Shown: positions 34,325-43,425, counted from the stretch's first letter. The stretch: 64,000 bases of DNA from JACVRM01 sp963809765 (GCA_963809765.1 CAWEKT010000001.1:372001-436000), one strand, 5' to 3'. Made by a program: numbers and translations. Notes: a model not told the origin generated them from the letters alone.

Positions 34325-35068
34325 CTAGAGCAGGCCGCGGGTGAGGCCGCCGTCGACCGGGATGACGGTGCCGGTGACGTATGCGGCCCGGTCGGAGGCG
34401 AGGAAACACGCGACATCGCCGATCTCACGCGGCGTCCCGAGCCGCCGCAGCGGAATCGTCTTGAGATCGTCGGCGCTCGGCCCGGTCGGATAGACCTCGG
34501 CCAGGCGCGGCGTGTCGAATCGTCCCGGCGCGAGCGTGTTGACGGTGACCCCCTCGGGGCCGAGCTCCCGGGCCAGCGTCTTCGCCCAGCCGACGACGCC
34601 GGGGCGAACGAGGTTCGAGAGTGCGAGGTTCTCGATCGGGTCGCGCACCGAGCTCGACTCGACGTTGATCACGCGGGCGGCGGGGCTCTGCCGGAGGTGG
34701 GGGAGGGCAAGCTCCGTCAGCCGGACCGCCGAGACGAGCAGCAGCGCCACGGCCGCCTCGATCTCCTCCGCCCGTAGTCCGACCGCGGGCCCGCGCGGCG
34801 GGCCGCCGCCGTTGTTGACGAGGATGTCGATGCCGCCGAAGGCCTCGACCGTCCGCGCGACGAGCCGCTCGACGTCGCGGGGGTCGGTCACGTCGCCGCG
34901 AACGGCCAGGCCGCCCATGCGCTCGGCCTCGCGTTCGAGCGCCTCGCGCCCGCGCGCGAACATGACGACGTTCGCGCCCTCCTCGGCGAGCGACTCGGCG
35001 ATCGCGAGCCCGATCCCCGAGGACGCGCCGCACACGATCGCGGTGCGGCCGCTCAGGCCGAGATCCAC
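34325..35068 (-). CDS. Short-chain dehydrogenase/reductase, divergent active site
   Basis: A 247-residue Rossmann SDR. NAD(P) loop GASSGIGLAIAESL, NNGGG loop and the C-terminal FLASDRAAYVTGTVIPVDGG are typical. The usual catalytic Y-x-x-x-K is not seen: the Lys lies in RPGVVGWAKTLAREL with Val at the Tyr position, after ESSSVRDPIENLALSN. This SDR subgroup with an N-x-x-R element is widespread and annotated as 3-oxoacyl-ACP reductase-like. Its catalysis may differ. The substrate is unknown. Confidence 0.8.
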   Translation of the reverse strand: MDLGLSGRTAIVCGASSGIGLAIAESLAEEGANVVMFARGREALEREAERMGGLAVRGDVTDPRDVERLVARTVEAFGGIDILVNNGGGPPRGPAVGLRAEEIEAAVALLLVSAVRLTELALPHLRQSPAARVINVESSSVRDPIENLALSNLVRPGVVGWAKTLARELGPEGVTVNTLAPGRFDTPRLAEVYPTGPSADDLKTIPLRRLGTPREIGDVACFLASDRAAYVTGTVIPVDGGLTRGLL

Positions 35069-35078
35069 GCGATCTCCT

Positions 35079-35300
35079 TCACCAGCTCCATGCCACCAGC
35101 ACGGCCGCGACGGCGAAGACCGGCCACGCGAGGCAGCCGAGCGCGACGTCCTCGAGCCACCTGCCGCCGCCCTCGCCCGGCGGCTGCTTGCGCCAGCCCA
35201 TCGGGCGGCCGCCCTTCGGCGCCCAGCAGTCGGCGCAGACCCCTTGCACCGTCTTCGATGTCCGGCCGCAGCCGGGACACAGCGAGGGCGGAGCGCGGAC
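35079..35300 (-). CDS. Small zinc-ribbon membrane protein
   Basis: About 70 residues: a double CxxC ribbon (CPGCGRTSKTVQGVCADCW), a Gly/Pro-rich linker (WRKQPPGEGGGRW) and a C-terminal membrane helix (CLAWPVFAVAAVLVAW). No canonical start codon precedes the ribbon closely; the frame stays open upstream, so the start is uncertain and may be hit by a base error. It lies between the SDR and mdh on the same strand. Confidence 0.5.
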   Translation of the reverse strand, partial: VRAPPSLCPGCGRTSKTVQGVCADCWAPKGGRPMGWRKQPPGEGGGRWLEDVALGCLAWPVFAVAAVLVAWSW

Positions 35301-35401
35301 GAGCGCGTCTACGGCGCGAGAGCGTCGGGGCGGCGTCCTGGTAGCGGGCGAGCGTCGCGGCCCGCCGTGCCCCGAGCCGCGCCCCGTGCCACGCCGATGG
35401 C

Positions 35402-36366
35402 TCAGCTGGTGAGCACGCCGACGACCTCGCGCACGGCCTCGGCGGAGGTCTCGAGCGCCTGCTGCTCGTCGGCGGTCAGGTCGAGCTGGACGATCTGCTC
35501 GATGCCGCCCGCGCCGAGCTTCACCGGCACGCCCATGTAGAGGTCGGAGATGCCGTACTCGCCCTCGAGGTACGCCGTGCAGGGGAGCACGCGCTTCTCG
35601 TCGAGCATGATCGCGTCCACCATCTGGGCCGCTGCGGCGCCCGGCGCGTACCAGGCGGACGTCCCGAGCAGGTTGACGAGCTCGCCACCGCCCTTGGCGG
35701 TGCGCTCGACCATCGCCTGGATCGCGGACTCGCTCGCGAGCTTGCGGAGCGGCACGCCGCCCACGGTCGTCGCGGACACGACCGGCACCATCTGGTCGCC
35801 GTGGCCGCCGAGCACCGTGGCGGTCACGTCCTTCACCGACGCGCCCGTCTCCCAGGCGATGAACGTCGAGAAGCGGGCCGTGTCGAGGATGCCGGCCATG
35901 CCGAAGACGCGGTTCTTCGGCCAGCCGGACACGTTCTTGGCCACGTGGCACATCGCGTCGAGCGGGTTCGAGACGATGATCAGCGTCGCGTCGGGGGACT
36001 GCGCGATCGCCTCGCGCGTCGACCGAGCCGACGATCTTCTCGTTGGTCGTGACGAGGTCGTCGCGGCTCATGCCCGGCTGCCGCGGCAGCCCGGCGGTGA
36101 TCACGACCACGTCCGACCCGGCGGTCTCGTCGTACCCGTTCGTGCCGACGACGTTCGGCTCGTAGCCGAGGACGGCGCCCATCTGGTTGATGTCGAGCGC
36201 CTTGCCCTGCGGCAGGCCCTCCTTGATGTCGACGAGCACGACGTCGCAGTAGTCACGCTGCGCGAGCACCTGCGCGCAGGTCGCGCCGACGTTGCCGGCG
36301 CCGACGACCGTGACCTTGCGGCGCCCCTTGAACGGCGTGAACTCGTGGCGACCTACCTCGGCTCAT
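35402..36366 (-). CDS. mdh: Malate dehydrogenase (LDH-like type), frameshifted
   Basis: NAD-dependent malate/oxaloacetate interconversion in the TCA cycle. VTVVGAGNVGATCAQVL binds NAD; ITAGLPRQPGMSRDDL is the mobile loop with substrate Arg; IIVSNPLDAMCHVAK, GMAGILDTARF and the catalytic His in LGGHGDQMVPV follow. An extra base near 36018 and a shift in the first 15 codons (about 36335-36350) break the frame. The ATG overlaps the icd stop (ATGA), so icd-mdh form an operon. Confidence 0.94.
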
Positions 36367-37454
36367 ACCCGCACCCCCAGCTTGTCGATGATCGCGTCGG
36401 CGACCTCGCTCGTGCCGACGGCGGTCGGGTCGTCGCGCGTCGGCTTCATGTCGTAGGTGACGCTCGTGCCCTCGCGGATGACCTCGGCGATCGCAGTCTC
36501 GAGCCGGTCGGCCGCCTCGGTCTCGCCGAGGTGGCGCAGCATCAGCATCCCCGAGAGCAGCTGCGCCATCGGGTTGACCTTGTTCTGGCCGGCGTACTTC
36601 GGCGCCGAGCCGTGCGTGGGCTCGAACACCGCCACGTCGTCGCCGAAGTTCGCGCCGGGCGCGAGGCCGAGCCCGCCGATCATCCCGGCGCAGAGGTCGG
36701 AGAGGACGTCGCCGTAGAGGTTCGGCAGCACGAGCACGTCGTACTCCTCGGGCCGCTGGACGAGCTGCATGCACATGTTGTCCACGATCCGGTCGTCGAA
36801 CTCGATGTCGGAGTTCTCGGCCGCCACCTCGCGCGCGACCTGGAGCCAGAGCCCGTCCGAGAACTTCATGATGTTCGCCTTGTGCACCGCCGTGATCTTC
36901 TTGCGGCGGTTGCGGCGCGCGTAGTCGAACGCGAACTCGAAGATCCGTCGCGTGCCGGTGATGGAGATCGGCTTGATCGAGATGCCGGCGTCGCGGTGGC
37001 GGAGCTTGCCGCCCTTCGACTCGATCCAGCCGATCAGCTCCTCGGCGTCGGGCGTGCCCTGCTCGTACTCGATGCCCGCGTAGAGGTCCTCGGTGTTCTC
37101 GCGAATGATGATCAGGTCGACGTCCTCGAAGCGGGTGCGCACGCCGGGGTAGGTCTTGCACGGGCGGACCTGCGCATAGAGGTCGAGACCCTTGCGCAAG
37201 CCGACGTTGACGGAGCGGAAGCCGCCGCCGACCGGAGTCGTGATCGGGCCCTTGAGGGCGACCTTGGTCTCGCGGATCGCGTCGAGCGTCTCGTCCGGGA
37301 GCGGATTGCCGCCGAACTTGTCCATCACCTCTTCGCCGGCCTGGCGCACGTCCCAGTCGAATTCGACGCCGGTCGCCTCGAGCACGCGCCGAGTCGCCTC
37401 GGTCAGCTCCGGGCCCGTTCCGTCGCCGGGAATCAGGGTTACCTGGTGCGCCAC
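36363..37454 (-). CDS. icd: Isocitrate dehydrogenase (NAD-type, isocitrate/isopropylmalate family)
   Basis: A beta-decarboxylating dehydrogenase of about 363 residues: VTLIPGDGTGPEL, the substrate loop with VRPCKTYPGV, IIIRENTEDLYAGIE, KANIMKFSDGLW, DRIVDNMCMQLV, LPNLYGDVLSDLCAGMIGGLG and the adenine-binding EPTHGSAPKYAG. The short, single-domain form suggests NAD specificity, as in Thermus or mitochondrial IDH; homoisocitrate or isopropylmalate dehydrogenase are less likely given mdh next door. The GTG at 37454 follows TAGAGT by 7 nt. It is divergent from gltA. Confidence 0.9.
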   Translation of the reverse strand: MAHQVTLIPGDGTGPELTEATRRVLEATGVEFDWDVRQAGEEVMDKFGGNPLPDETLDAIRETKVALKGPITTPVGGGFRSVNVGLRKGLDLYAQVRPCKTYPGVRTRFEDVDLIIIRENTEDLYAGIEYEQGTPDAEELIGWIESKGGKLRHRDAGISIKPISITGTRRIFEFAFDYARRNRRKKITAVHKANIMKFSDGLWLQVAREVAAENSDIEFDDRIVDNMCMQLVQRPEEYDVLVLPNLYGDVLSDLCAGMIGGLGLAPGANFGDDVAVFEPTHGSAPKYAGQNKVNPMAQLLSGMLMLRHLGETEAADRLETAIAEVIREGTSVTYDMKPTRDDPTAVGTSEVADAIIDKLGVRV

Positions 37455-37551
37455 GGCCGCGACTCTAGCGGCCCGTCCGTGCGATTCGTCTCGGTAGGTG
37501 GGCACCGGCCATTCGGCGTGCAAAGCGTGCTGTCGGGGTACAGTCTCGGCG

Positions 37552-38638
37552 ATGAGCGAGTTCAAGCCAGGCCTCGAGGGGATCGTCGCCGTCGAGACGG
37601 AGATTGCCGAGCCGGACAAGGAAGGCGGCGTCCTGCGCTACCGCGGCGTGGACATCACCGAGCTGGTCGGGCAGCACCCTTACGAGAACGTGTGGGGTCT
37701 GCTCGTCGACAATGATCTCGACTCGGTCATGCCTGAGCCGGAGCCGTTCCAGCTGGTGGGGCTGACGGGGAATGCGCCCGCCGACCTGCAGGCCGAGACC
37801 GCGCGTCTCGCCGGGACCTGGGATCTCGGCAAGCTGAACGAGATCTCTGACAAACAGGCGCGCCAGGACCTCGGCCGGCTCTCCGCGCAGATGATGGGCA
37901 TCGTCGCCCGCTCAGCGCGCGGTTGCCGATGGGAAGACGAACGACGTCCCGGACGAGGTCGTCGCGCAGGGCAAGACCGCGGCCGAGCGGTTTCTGCTCC
38001 AGTGGCGCGGCGAGGCGGATCCGAAGGCGGCCCAGGCAATCGACACCTACTGGATCTGCACCGCAGAGCACGGCCTGAACGCCTCGACCTTCACGGCGCG
38101 CGTGGTTGCGTCGACCGGCGCTGATTGTGGTGCCGCGCTCTCGGCTGCCGTCGGGGCCCTCTCCGGCCCGCTGCACGGCGGCGCGCCCGCATACGTCAAG
38201 CCCATGCTCGAGGAGGTCGCCGCCTCCGGCGACCCGGATGGCTGGGTGAAGGCTCGCCTTGACGCTGGCAACCGGATCATGGGCTTCGGTCACCGCATCT
38301 ACCGCGCCGAGGATCCTCGCTCGCGGATACTCAAGGAGACTGCCCGCGAGCTCGGCTCCCCGCAAATCGAGGTGGCGGAAGAGCTCGAGGCGGTGGCGCT
38401 CGAGGAGCTGGAGCGGCGCCATCCGGAGCGTCCGCTGAAGACGAACGTGGAGTACTACTCCGCGATCGTCCTCGACATCGCCGAGATCCCGCCGCGGCTG
38501 GTGCCGGCGATGTTCGCGTGCTCCCGAGTGGCCGGCTGGTCTGCGCACATCCTCGAGCAGAAGCGGACGGGGCGACTGTTCCGTCCGAACGCCCGCTACG
38601 TCGGGCCGGCGCCGCGCTCGCTCGAGCCGGTTTCTTGA
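37552..38638 (+). CDS. gltA: Citrate synthase (frameshifted)
   Basis: Condenses acetyl-CoA and oxaloacetate, the entry to the TCA cycle. GLEGIVAVETEIAEPDKEGGVLRYRGVDI starts the small-type bacterial/archaeal enzyme; EHGLNASTFTARVVAST, the first active-site His in GPLHGGAPAY, GFGHRIYRAEDPRS (second His and Arg) and NVEYYSAIVLDIAEIP follow. One extra base near 37921 shifts the frame. TACAGT lies 7 nt before the ATG. The stop overlaps the next start (TTGA). It is divergent from icd-mdh. Confidence 0.95.
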
Positions 38639-39132
38639 CGCTCGCCGAGGCTGCGGCACAGGCAGCGGACCTCGCCGAGCGCGGGGAAGAGCGCGAGCTC
38701 TCGGATCTGCGCCGAAAGTGGGACGACGAGCTCGAAGGAGCCGCGCGGAGCCCCGACTTCAGGGAGCGGGCCGTCGCCTACCGGGCAATCGGTCAGTTCC
38801 GCTGGCGCCAGAAGACGGAGCTCATCCGGCGCGGGCTCGAGGACGACAGTCCGGCGTGCCGAGGCTCGGCGCTCGTCTCGCTCGAGCTCCTCTCCCGGGA
38901 CCACCCGAGCCTCGTCAACACGCTGCGCGCGATGCTGCACCGCCTCCTGAACGGCGACGGCAACGAGGCTGTACGCCGGCTCGCCGTCATGTGCCTGGCG
39001 CACGGCTCGAGTGACCGGGACACGATCGTCCTGCTCGATCACGTGGGGGAGGACGACGAGCAGACGAAGGAGCTGCGGGCCGTCTCCAAGCGGGTCGCGA
39101 ACGTGCTGAAGCAGAAGCAGCGGGCGCGCTAG
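38635..39132 (+). CDS. HEAT-like helical repeat protein
   Basis: A 165-residue helical, acidic protein. Paired helices such as PDFRERAVAYRAIGQFRWRQ, SPACRGSALVSLELLSRDHP and NEAVRRLAVMCLAHGSSDRD look like three or four HEAT repeats, a protein-binding scaffold. The TTG start overlaps the gltA stop, so it is probably translated with citrate synthase. The partner is unknown. Confidence 0.65.
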   Translation: MTLAEAAAQAADLAERGEERELSDLRRKWDDELEGAARSPDFRERAVAYRAIGQFRWRQKTELIRRGLEDDSPACRGSALVSLELLSRDHPSLVNTLRAMLHRLLNGDGNEAVRRLAVMCLAHGSSDRDTIVLLDHVGEDDEQTKELRAVSKRVANVLKQKQRAR

Positions 39133-39299
39133 GAGCCGCAGCCGCAGCGTCCGCGAACGGGCGGGCGGCCGCAGCCGGGACACGCGCGACGGCGGCGCCA
39201 CTCCAGCAGTCCCTTCTGAACGCCGGAGAGGGACATCAGCACCCCGATGCCCGCCGCGGCGGCGAGCAGGGTGGTGAGCTGCGGGTCAAGCGGCGTCAT
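39129..39299 (-). CDS. Small membrane protein with C-terminal zinc ribbon
   Basis: A 56-residue protein: a membrane helix (LTTLLAAAAGIGVLMSLSGV) then WRRRRACPGCGRPPVRGRCGCGS with CxxC...CxC. The ATG at 39299 is internal to a longer open frame, and similarity by eye to other actinobacterial small proteins starts at MTPLDPQ. It overlaps the xerD end and the convergent HEAT gene end. Function unknown. Confidence 0.5.
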   Translation of the reverse strand: MTPLDPQLTTLLAAAAGIGVLMSLSGVQKGLLEWRRRRACPGCGRPPVRGRCGCGS

Positions 39300-40224
39300 C
39301 CTCTTCGGTCTTCGCCCGGCCCGCCGGACCGGAAACCTGGCGGCGCGCATGGGGGTGCGCGCTGAAATAGGCGTCTCGGCGCCTCGCATCGCTGACGTGC
39401 GTGTAGAGCTCGGTGGTGCCGAGGTCGGCGTGGCCGAGGAGCTCCTGCAGCGTCCGCAGGTCTGCCCCGCCGTCGAGGAGGTGTGTCGCGAACGAGTGCC
39501 GGAGCAGGTGCGGGTGGACGCGGCCCGGCTCGAGCCCGGCCCGGGCGGCGAGGCGGCGGAGGATCAGGAACGCGCCCGCGCGGGTGAGCGCTCCACCCTG
39601 CGCGTTGAGGAAGAGCTCCGGCCGGTGGCGGCGCTCGAGATGTGGTCGCCCGCGCGCGAGGTAGCGCCTGAGCGCCTCGGTCGCTTCCCGTCCGATCGGG
39701 ACGACGCGCTCCTTGTCGCCCTTGCCGAGGGCACGGACGAGCCGCGCGTCGAGATCGACGCTGGCGCGCTCGAGGCCGACGGCCTCGCTGACGCGGAGCC
39801 CGGCGCCGTACAGGAGCTCGACGAGCGCCCGGTCGCGCAGCTCCCGCGGCGAGGTGCCGGCGGCCGCCTCGATCAGGCGCTCGGCCTCTGCCGGTGACAG
39901 AGTCTTCGGGAGGCGGCGCGGACGGCGGGGCGAGGCCAGCGTCGCTGCCGGGTTCTCGTCACTCCGCCCGACGAGCTGCTGGTGACGGAAGAAGGAGCGC
40001 AGCGCCGCCGCCCGCCTGGCGATGGTCGCCGGGGCGAGGCCGGCCTCGCGGCTCTCGCCGAGATAGCGCTCGAGCTCGTCGGTCGTCGCCGTACCGGCGG
40101 GGCGGCCGAGCCAGCCGGCGAACCCCGCCAGGTCACGACGGTACGCCTCGACCGTCCGCGGCGCCCGGCGCGCCGCCAGGAGGGCCAGGAAGGACTCGAC
40201 GTCGGCGTCGCGCGGGGTCGTCAT
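39286..40224 (-). CDS. xerD: Tyrosine recombinase XerD
   Basis: A 312-residue intact site-specific recombinase. An N-terminal SAM-like core-binding domain (VESFLALLAARRAPRTVEAYRRDL) precedes a catalytic domain with Arg in GAGLRVSEAVGL, Lys in GKGDKERVVPIG, HLLRHSFATHLLDGG, the second His in LLGHADLGTTELYTHV and the nucleophile Tyr in that same segment. It is presumed to resolve chromosome dimers with XerC. A second, related recombinase gene follows on the same strand across a 410-bp spacer. Confidence 0.92.
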   Translation of the reverse strand: MTTPRDADVESFLALLAARRAPRTVEAYRRDLAGFAGWLGRPAGTATTDELERYLGESREAGLAPATIARRAAALRSFFRHQQLVGRSDENPAATLASPRRPRRLPKTLSPAEAERLIEAAAGTSPRELRDRALVELLYGAGLRVSEAVGLERASVDLDARLVRALGKGDKERVVPIGREATEALRRYLARGRPHLERRHRPELFLNAQGGALTRAGAFLILRRLAARAGLEPGRVHPHLLRHSFATHLLDGGADLRTLQELLGHADLGTTELYTHVSDARRRDAYFSAHPHARRQVSGPAGRAKTEEDDAA

Positions 40225-40356
40225 TGCCCCGCAAGAGGTTCGGCACGCACATCGTTTCGCCTGCCACGACCTTCCTCAATCGATGTCGCGACGAAGTCGC
40301 GTCGAGCACTCGACAGACCAGGGTGCGGTTTACCGGCGGAGCCGAGCTTGCTCGGC

Positions 40357-40470
40357 GAGAGCCACAGCGCGCGAAGTCGCGTCTGACTTGACGGCCTATG
40401 CGTCACAGTCGCTTGAGGAAAGGGGGGAGCTCGAGGGGGGACTTGCTCCCCCTTCGAATAGAGCGAGCCC
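40357..40470 (+). repeat. Spacer repeat, copy 1 (between xerD and xerC)
   Basis: Core GAGAGCCACAGCGCGCGAAG and onward (40357-40400), then a hairpin GGGGGAGC (40423) / GCTCCCCC (40445), ending in TTCGAATAGAGCGAGCCC (to 40470). The core CGCGCGAAGTCGCG is itself palindromic. A shorter similar unit, CGCGACGAAGTCGCG, lies at 40287. No gene is seen in 40225-40634. Confidence 0.6.
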
Positions 40471-40515
40471 ACGACGCCGGCAGTTATGGCGTCATGGGCC
40501 CGCGGTCTCCACGCC

Positions 40516-40584
40516 GAAAGCCACACCGCGCGAAGCCGCGTGTGACCAGATGGCGTGGTCGCTCCCCTCGAATGAAGCAAGCCC
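40516..40584 (+). repeat. Spacer repeat, copy 2 (between xerD and xerC)
   Basis: Core GAAAGCCACACCGCGCGAAG and onward (40516-40559), directly joined to GCTCCCCTCGAATGAAGC and AAGCCC (40561-40584). It matches copy 1 at about 34 of 43 core positions and over the tail, but lacks the roughly 45-bp hairpin insert between them. Confidence 0.6.
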
Positions 40585-40634
40585 TGCCGCCGTCCAATCG
40601 TCCCGGCTAGCGAGGGCGGCGGCACGGCTTGCGG

Positions 40635-41487
40635 CTACGACCTCGGGTGCGACCGGTCGTAGACCCGGCGCAGGCGGCGAGCATCGACGTGGCTGTACAC
40701 CTGCGTGGTCGAGAGCGAGCTGTGGCCGAGCAGCTCCTGGATCACCCGCAGGTCGGCGCCGCCCTCGAGCAGGTGCGTTGCGAAGGCGTGGCGGAGGCGG
40801 TGCGGGATGGGGCACCAGCCGGCGCAGGGTGCTCGTGTCGAGCCGCCGGCCCCGGGCCGAGAGGAACAGCGCGTCGTTCGCCCCGCGGGCGAGGTGCGGC
40901 CGGGCGTCGCGCAGATAGCGGCCGAGCCAGTAGGCGGCCTCCTCGCCGAGCGGGACTGCCCTCTCCTTGCCGCCCTTGCCGCGGACGCGGACGAGCTCCT
41001 CGTCGAACCGAACGTCGGCGAGGTCGAGGTCGACCGCCTCGCGGCTGCGCAGGCCGGCCGAGTAGACGAGCTCGACGAGGGCGCGGTTGCGCAGCCCGAT
41101 CGCGTCGCCCGGCTCGAGCGCGGCGAGGGTCTCGTCGACCTCGGGGAGCTTGGGCGCCTGCGGCAGGCGGCGGCCGCGTCTGGGCGCGAACGAGACTTCG
41201 GGGGCACGAGACGGGCCGAGTGCGTGGCGGAGGAAGCCGCGGACGGCGGCGAGCTTGCGGGCCACCGTGGTGGGGGCGAGCTTGTTCGGGTCGCGGCCGG
41301 GCCGCGAGGCGCCCAGGGCCGCCGTGTAGTCGGCGAGCGTCCCGGCGTCGACTGCGTCGAGCGTCTCGCCCCGCGCGCGCAGCCAGCTGCCGAACTCGGC
41401 CAGGTCGACGGCGTAGGCCCTGCGCGTTGCCTCCGCGAGCGGGGCGACCCGCAGGTAGCGGTCGATGGCGGCTGACGTCTCCAGCAC
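40635..41487 (-). CDS. xerC: Tyrosine recombinase XerC (frameshifted)
   Basis: The second tyrosine recombinase: AIDRYLRVAPLAEATRRAYAVDL, Arg in SAGLRSREAVDLDL, Lys in GKGGKERAVPLG and, after one extra base near 40806, HRLRHAFATHLLEGG with LLGHSSLSTTQVYSHV (His and Tyr). The end SHPRS at 40635 and start GTG 41487 are typical. Having xerC and xerD side by side is uncommon. It is divergent from the sugar dehydrogenase gene, with only about 20 bp between starts. Confidence 0.9.
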
Positions 41488-41506
41488 AGGGCACGATTCG
41501 CGTCCG

Positions 41507-42571
41507 GTGACCGCTCGCCTCCCGCTGACTCTCGCACTCGCCTTCGCCCTCGTCCTCGTTGCCGCCGCCTCGGGAGGCTCGACGCGGCCGCACGCAGCCA
41601 TCGCGCTGCCTTCGGCGCCGGCCATCCGTGTCCCAGCCGGGTTCCGCGCCGAGGTGTACGCGACCGGCCTCGTGCGGCCGACGGCGATGGCCTGGAGCCC
41701 GCGCGGCCGGCTCTACCTGGCGCAGGAGACCGGCAGCGTCGTCTCAGTCACGCCCGGGTCGCGGCGGCCGCGGGTGGAGGTCGGCGGGTTCCGTACGCCG
41801 CTCGGGCTCGCCTGGCACCGCGGCGCCCTCTACGTCTCGGCGCAGGGGACGCTGTGGCGGGTCGCGGGCGGCCGCAAGCGGGCGATCGTGCGCAACCTCC
41901 CCTACGGCCTCCACCAGCAGGACAACGTCGTGCCCGGGCCCGACGGGCGCCTCTACTTGGGCAGCGGCTCGACCTGCGACGCCTGCCGTGAGCGCAGCCG
42001 GTACAGCGCCGCCGTCCTGTCGGTGCGTTCGGACGGCAGCGACCTGCGCGTCGTGGCCCGCGGGCTGCGCAACCCGTTCGGGCTCGCCTTCGACCCGACG
42101 ACGAGGCGGCTCTACGCCACGGACAACGGCCGCGACGAGGTGCGGAGCCCGGCCGAGACCCTCGTGCACGTGCGGCCCGGGCGCTTCTACGGCTGGCCGC
42201 GCTGCTGGGCCGACGCCGCCCGGCGGCGGCTCGTCGGGAGCTGCGCCGGCGTCGAGCCGCCGCTCGCCTTCCTCGAGCAGCACTCGTCCGCCGACGGGCT
42301 CGTCGTCTACCGGGGCCGAAGCTTCCCGGCGGCGTACCAGGGGAACGTGTTCGTCGCGCTCTGGGGCGAGTACCTGAGCAAGTCGCACGGGCGGCGCGTC
42401 GACCGCGTGGTCGTTCACACGAGCGGCGACCCCCGCCGGGCGCGGGTGACGCCGTTCGCGCGCGGCTTCGAGCATCCGCTCGCCGTCGCCGTCGATGCAG
42501 ATGGCGCGCTGCTCGTGGCCGATCACGGCCGCGGGGTCGTGTACCGCATCCAGGCCGACGGCCGGCCCTGA
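41507..42571 (+). CDS. Secreted PQQ-type sugar (glucose/sorbosone) dehydrogenase-like beta-propeller
   Basis: About 354 residues. The GTG start gives a signal sequence (LPLTLALAFALVLVAAASGG). The mature part starts VPAGFRAEVYATGLVRPTAMAW and has the GSDH-family NLPYGLHQQDNVVPGPDGRLYLG, RNPFGLAFDPTTRRLYATDNG, GRFYGWPRCW and HPLAVAVDADGALLVADHG. It is related to soluble PQQ glucose dehydrogenase, Sdh/YliI; actual cofactor use is unproven. Four Cys in the mature part may form disulfides. Confidence 0.82.
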   Translation: MTARLPLTLALAFALVLVAAASGGSTRPHAAIALPSAPAIRVPAGFRAEVYATGLVRPTAMAWSPRGRLYLAQETGSVVSVTPGSRRPRVEVGGFRTPLGLAWHRGALYVSAQGTLWRVAGGRKRAIVRNLPYGLHQQDNVVPGPDGRLYLGSGSTCDACRERSRYSAAVLSVRSDGSDLRVVARGLRNPFGLAFDPTTRRLYATDNGRDEVRSPAETLVHVRPGRFYGWPRCWADAARRRLVGSCAGVEPPLAFLEQHSSADGLVVYRGRSFPAAYQGNVFVALWGEYLSKSHGRRVDRVVVHTSGDPRRARVTPFARGFEHPLAVAVDADGALLVADHGRGVVYRIQADGRP

Positions 42572-42591
42572 GGCCTCCATAGACTCGGGTC

Positions 42592-43422
42592 GTGCCCGAT
42601 CTCGCGCGCTCTGCGGTCCTGCACCTCAAGTCGGCTCGCCGGCTCGCCCGGCCGCGGCCGCTGCGGGACGCACTCGGCGGTGCCGAGGAGCGGCTCGTCT
42701 TCGTCGTCGGCAGCCCCCGCTCGGGCACCTCGTTCCTGGCGGGCGCCATCGGCAAGACGCCCGGATTCGTCGACCTCGGCGAGGTCGCAGCGGTAAAGGC
42801 GGCCGTGCCCGACCTCGCGCCGCTGCCGGCCAACGAGGCGGCCGAGCGCCTGCGCAAGCTGCTGCAGGTGACCCGGACGGTCGGGCTCGTGCGCGGCCTG
42901 CGCGGCGTCGAGCAGACGCCCGAATGCGCCTTCCTGCTCGTGGCGATCCGTCACGCCTACCCGCAGGCGACCGTCGTGCACGCGCTGCGTGACGGGCGCG
43001 ACGTCGTCTGCTCGCTGCTCGAGCGCGGCTGGCTGCGGGACGACCGCCGCGACGCCGACGACGCCGGGCAGCCGTACGGCGGCCACGCGCGCTTCTGGGT
43101 CGAGCCCGCGCGCCGGGACGAGTTCGCCGCGGCGAGCGAGGCGCGCCGGGCGGCGTGGGTGTGGCGTGTCCACGTCTCCGCGATCCGGGCCGCCGGCGTC
43201 CCCGCGCACGAGGTGCGCTACGAGCAGATGGCGGCCGACCCGGCCGCGACCGGGGAGGCGCTGGGTGTCGCCCTCGGGGCGCCGGGAGACCCACTGAGCG
43301 CGGCCCTGCTCGAGGCTCACAGCGGCTCGATCGGCCGCTGGCAGCGCGACCTGACGACGGAGCAGGTGGCCGACGTCGAGGCCGAGGCGGGCGAGCTGCT
43401 CGCCGAGCTCGGCTACCGCTGA
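42592..43422 (+). CDS. Sulfotransferase-family protein
   Basis: A 276-residue PAPS-dependent sulfotransferase fold. The 5'-phosphosulfate loop is FVVGSPRSGTSFLAGAIG (residues 37-54), the 3'-phosphate site is ATVVHALRDGRDVVCSLLER, and a helical C-terminus (SGSIGRWQRDLT) holds the usual G-R-W-x-x-x-L. The acceptor is unknown (carbohydrate or lipid in similar enzymes). The GTG start lies 6 nt after TAGACT. A hairpin follows the stop. Confidence 0.82.
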   Translation: MPDLARSAVLHLKSARRLARPRPLRDALGGAEERLVFVVGSPRSGTSFLAGAIGKTPGFVDLGEVAAVKAAVPDLAPLPANEAAERLRKLLQVTRTVGLVRGLRGVEQTPECAFLLVAIRHAYPQATVVHALRDGRDVVCSLLERGWLRDDRRDADDAGQPYGGHARFWVEPARRDEFAAASEARRAAWVWRVHVSAIRAAGVPAHEVRYEQMAADPAATGEALGVALGAPGDPLSAALLEAHSGSIGRWQRDLTTEQVADVEAEAGELLAELGYR

Positions 43423-43425
43423 GCT

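Noticed and set aside
34283..34409. N-terminal extension of the Lon-like protease
   Set aside because: The extra residues are Arg/Pro/His-rich and precede the membrane anchor; a GTG with a -10 box at the correct distance lies at 34280.
40225..40634. A dif site or integron attC array next to xerC/xerD
   Set aside because: No AT-rich 28-bp dif-like sequence is present, and repeats lack the paired R/L box layout of attC sites and any cassette genes.
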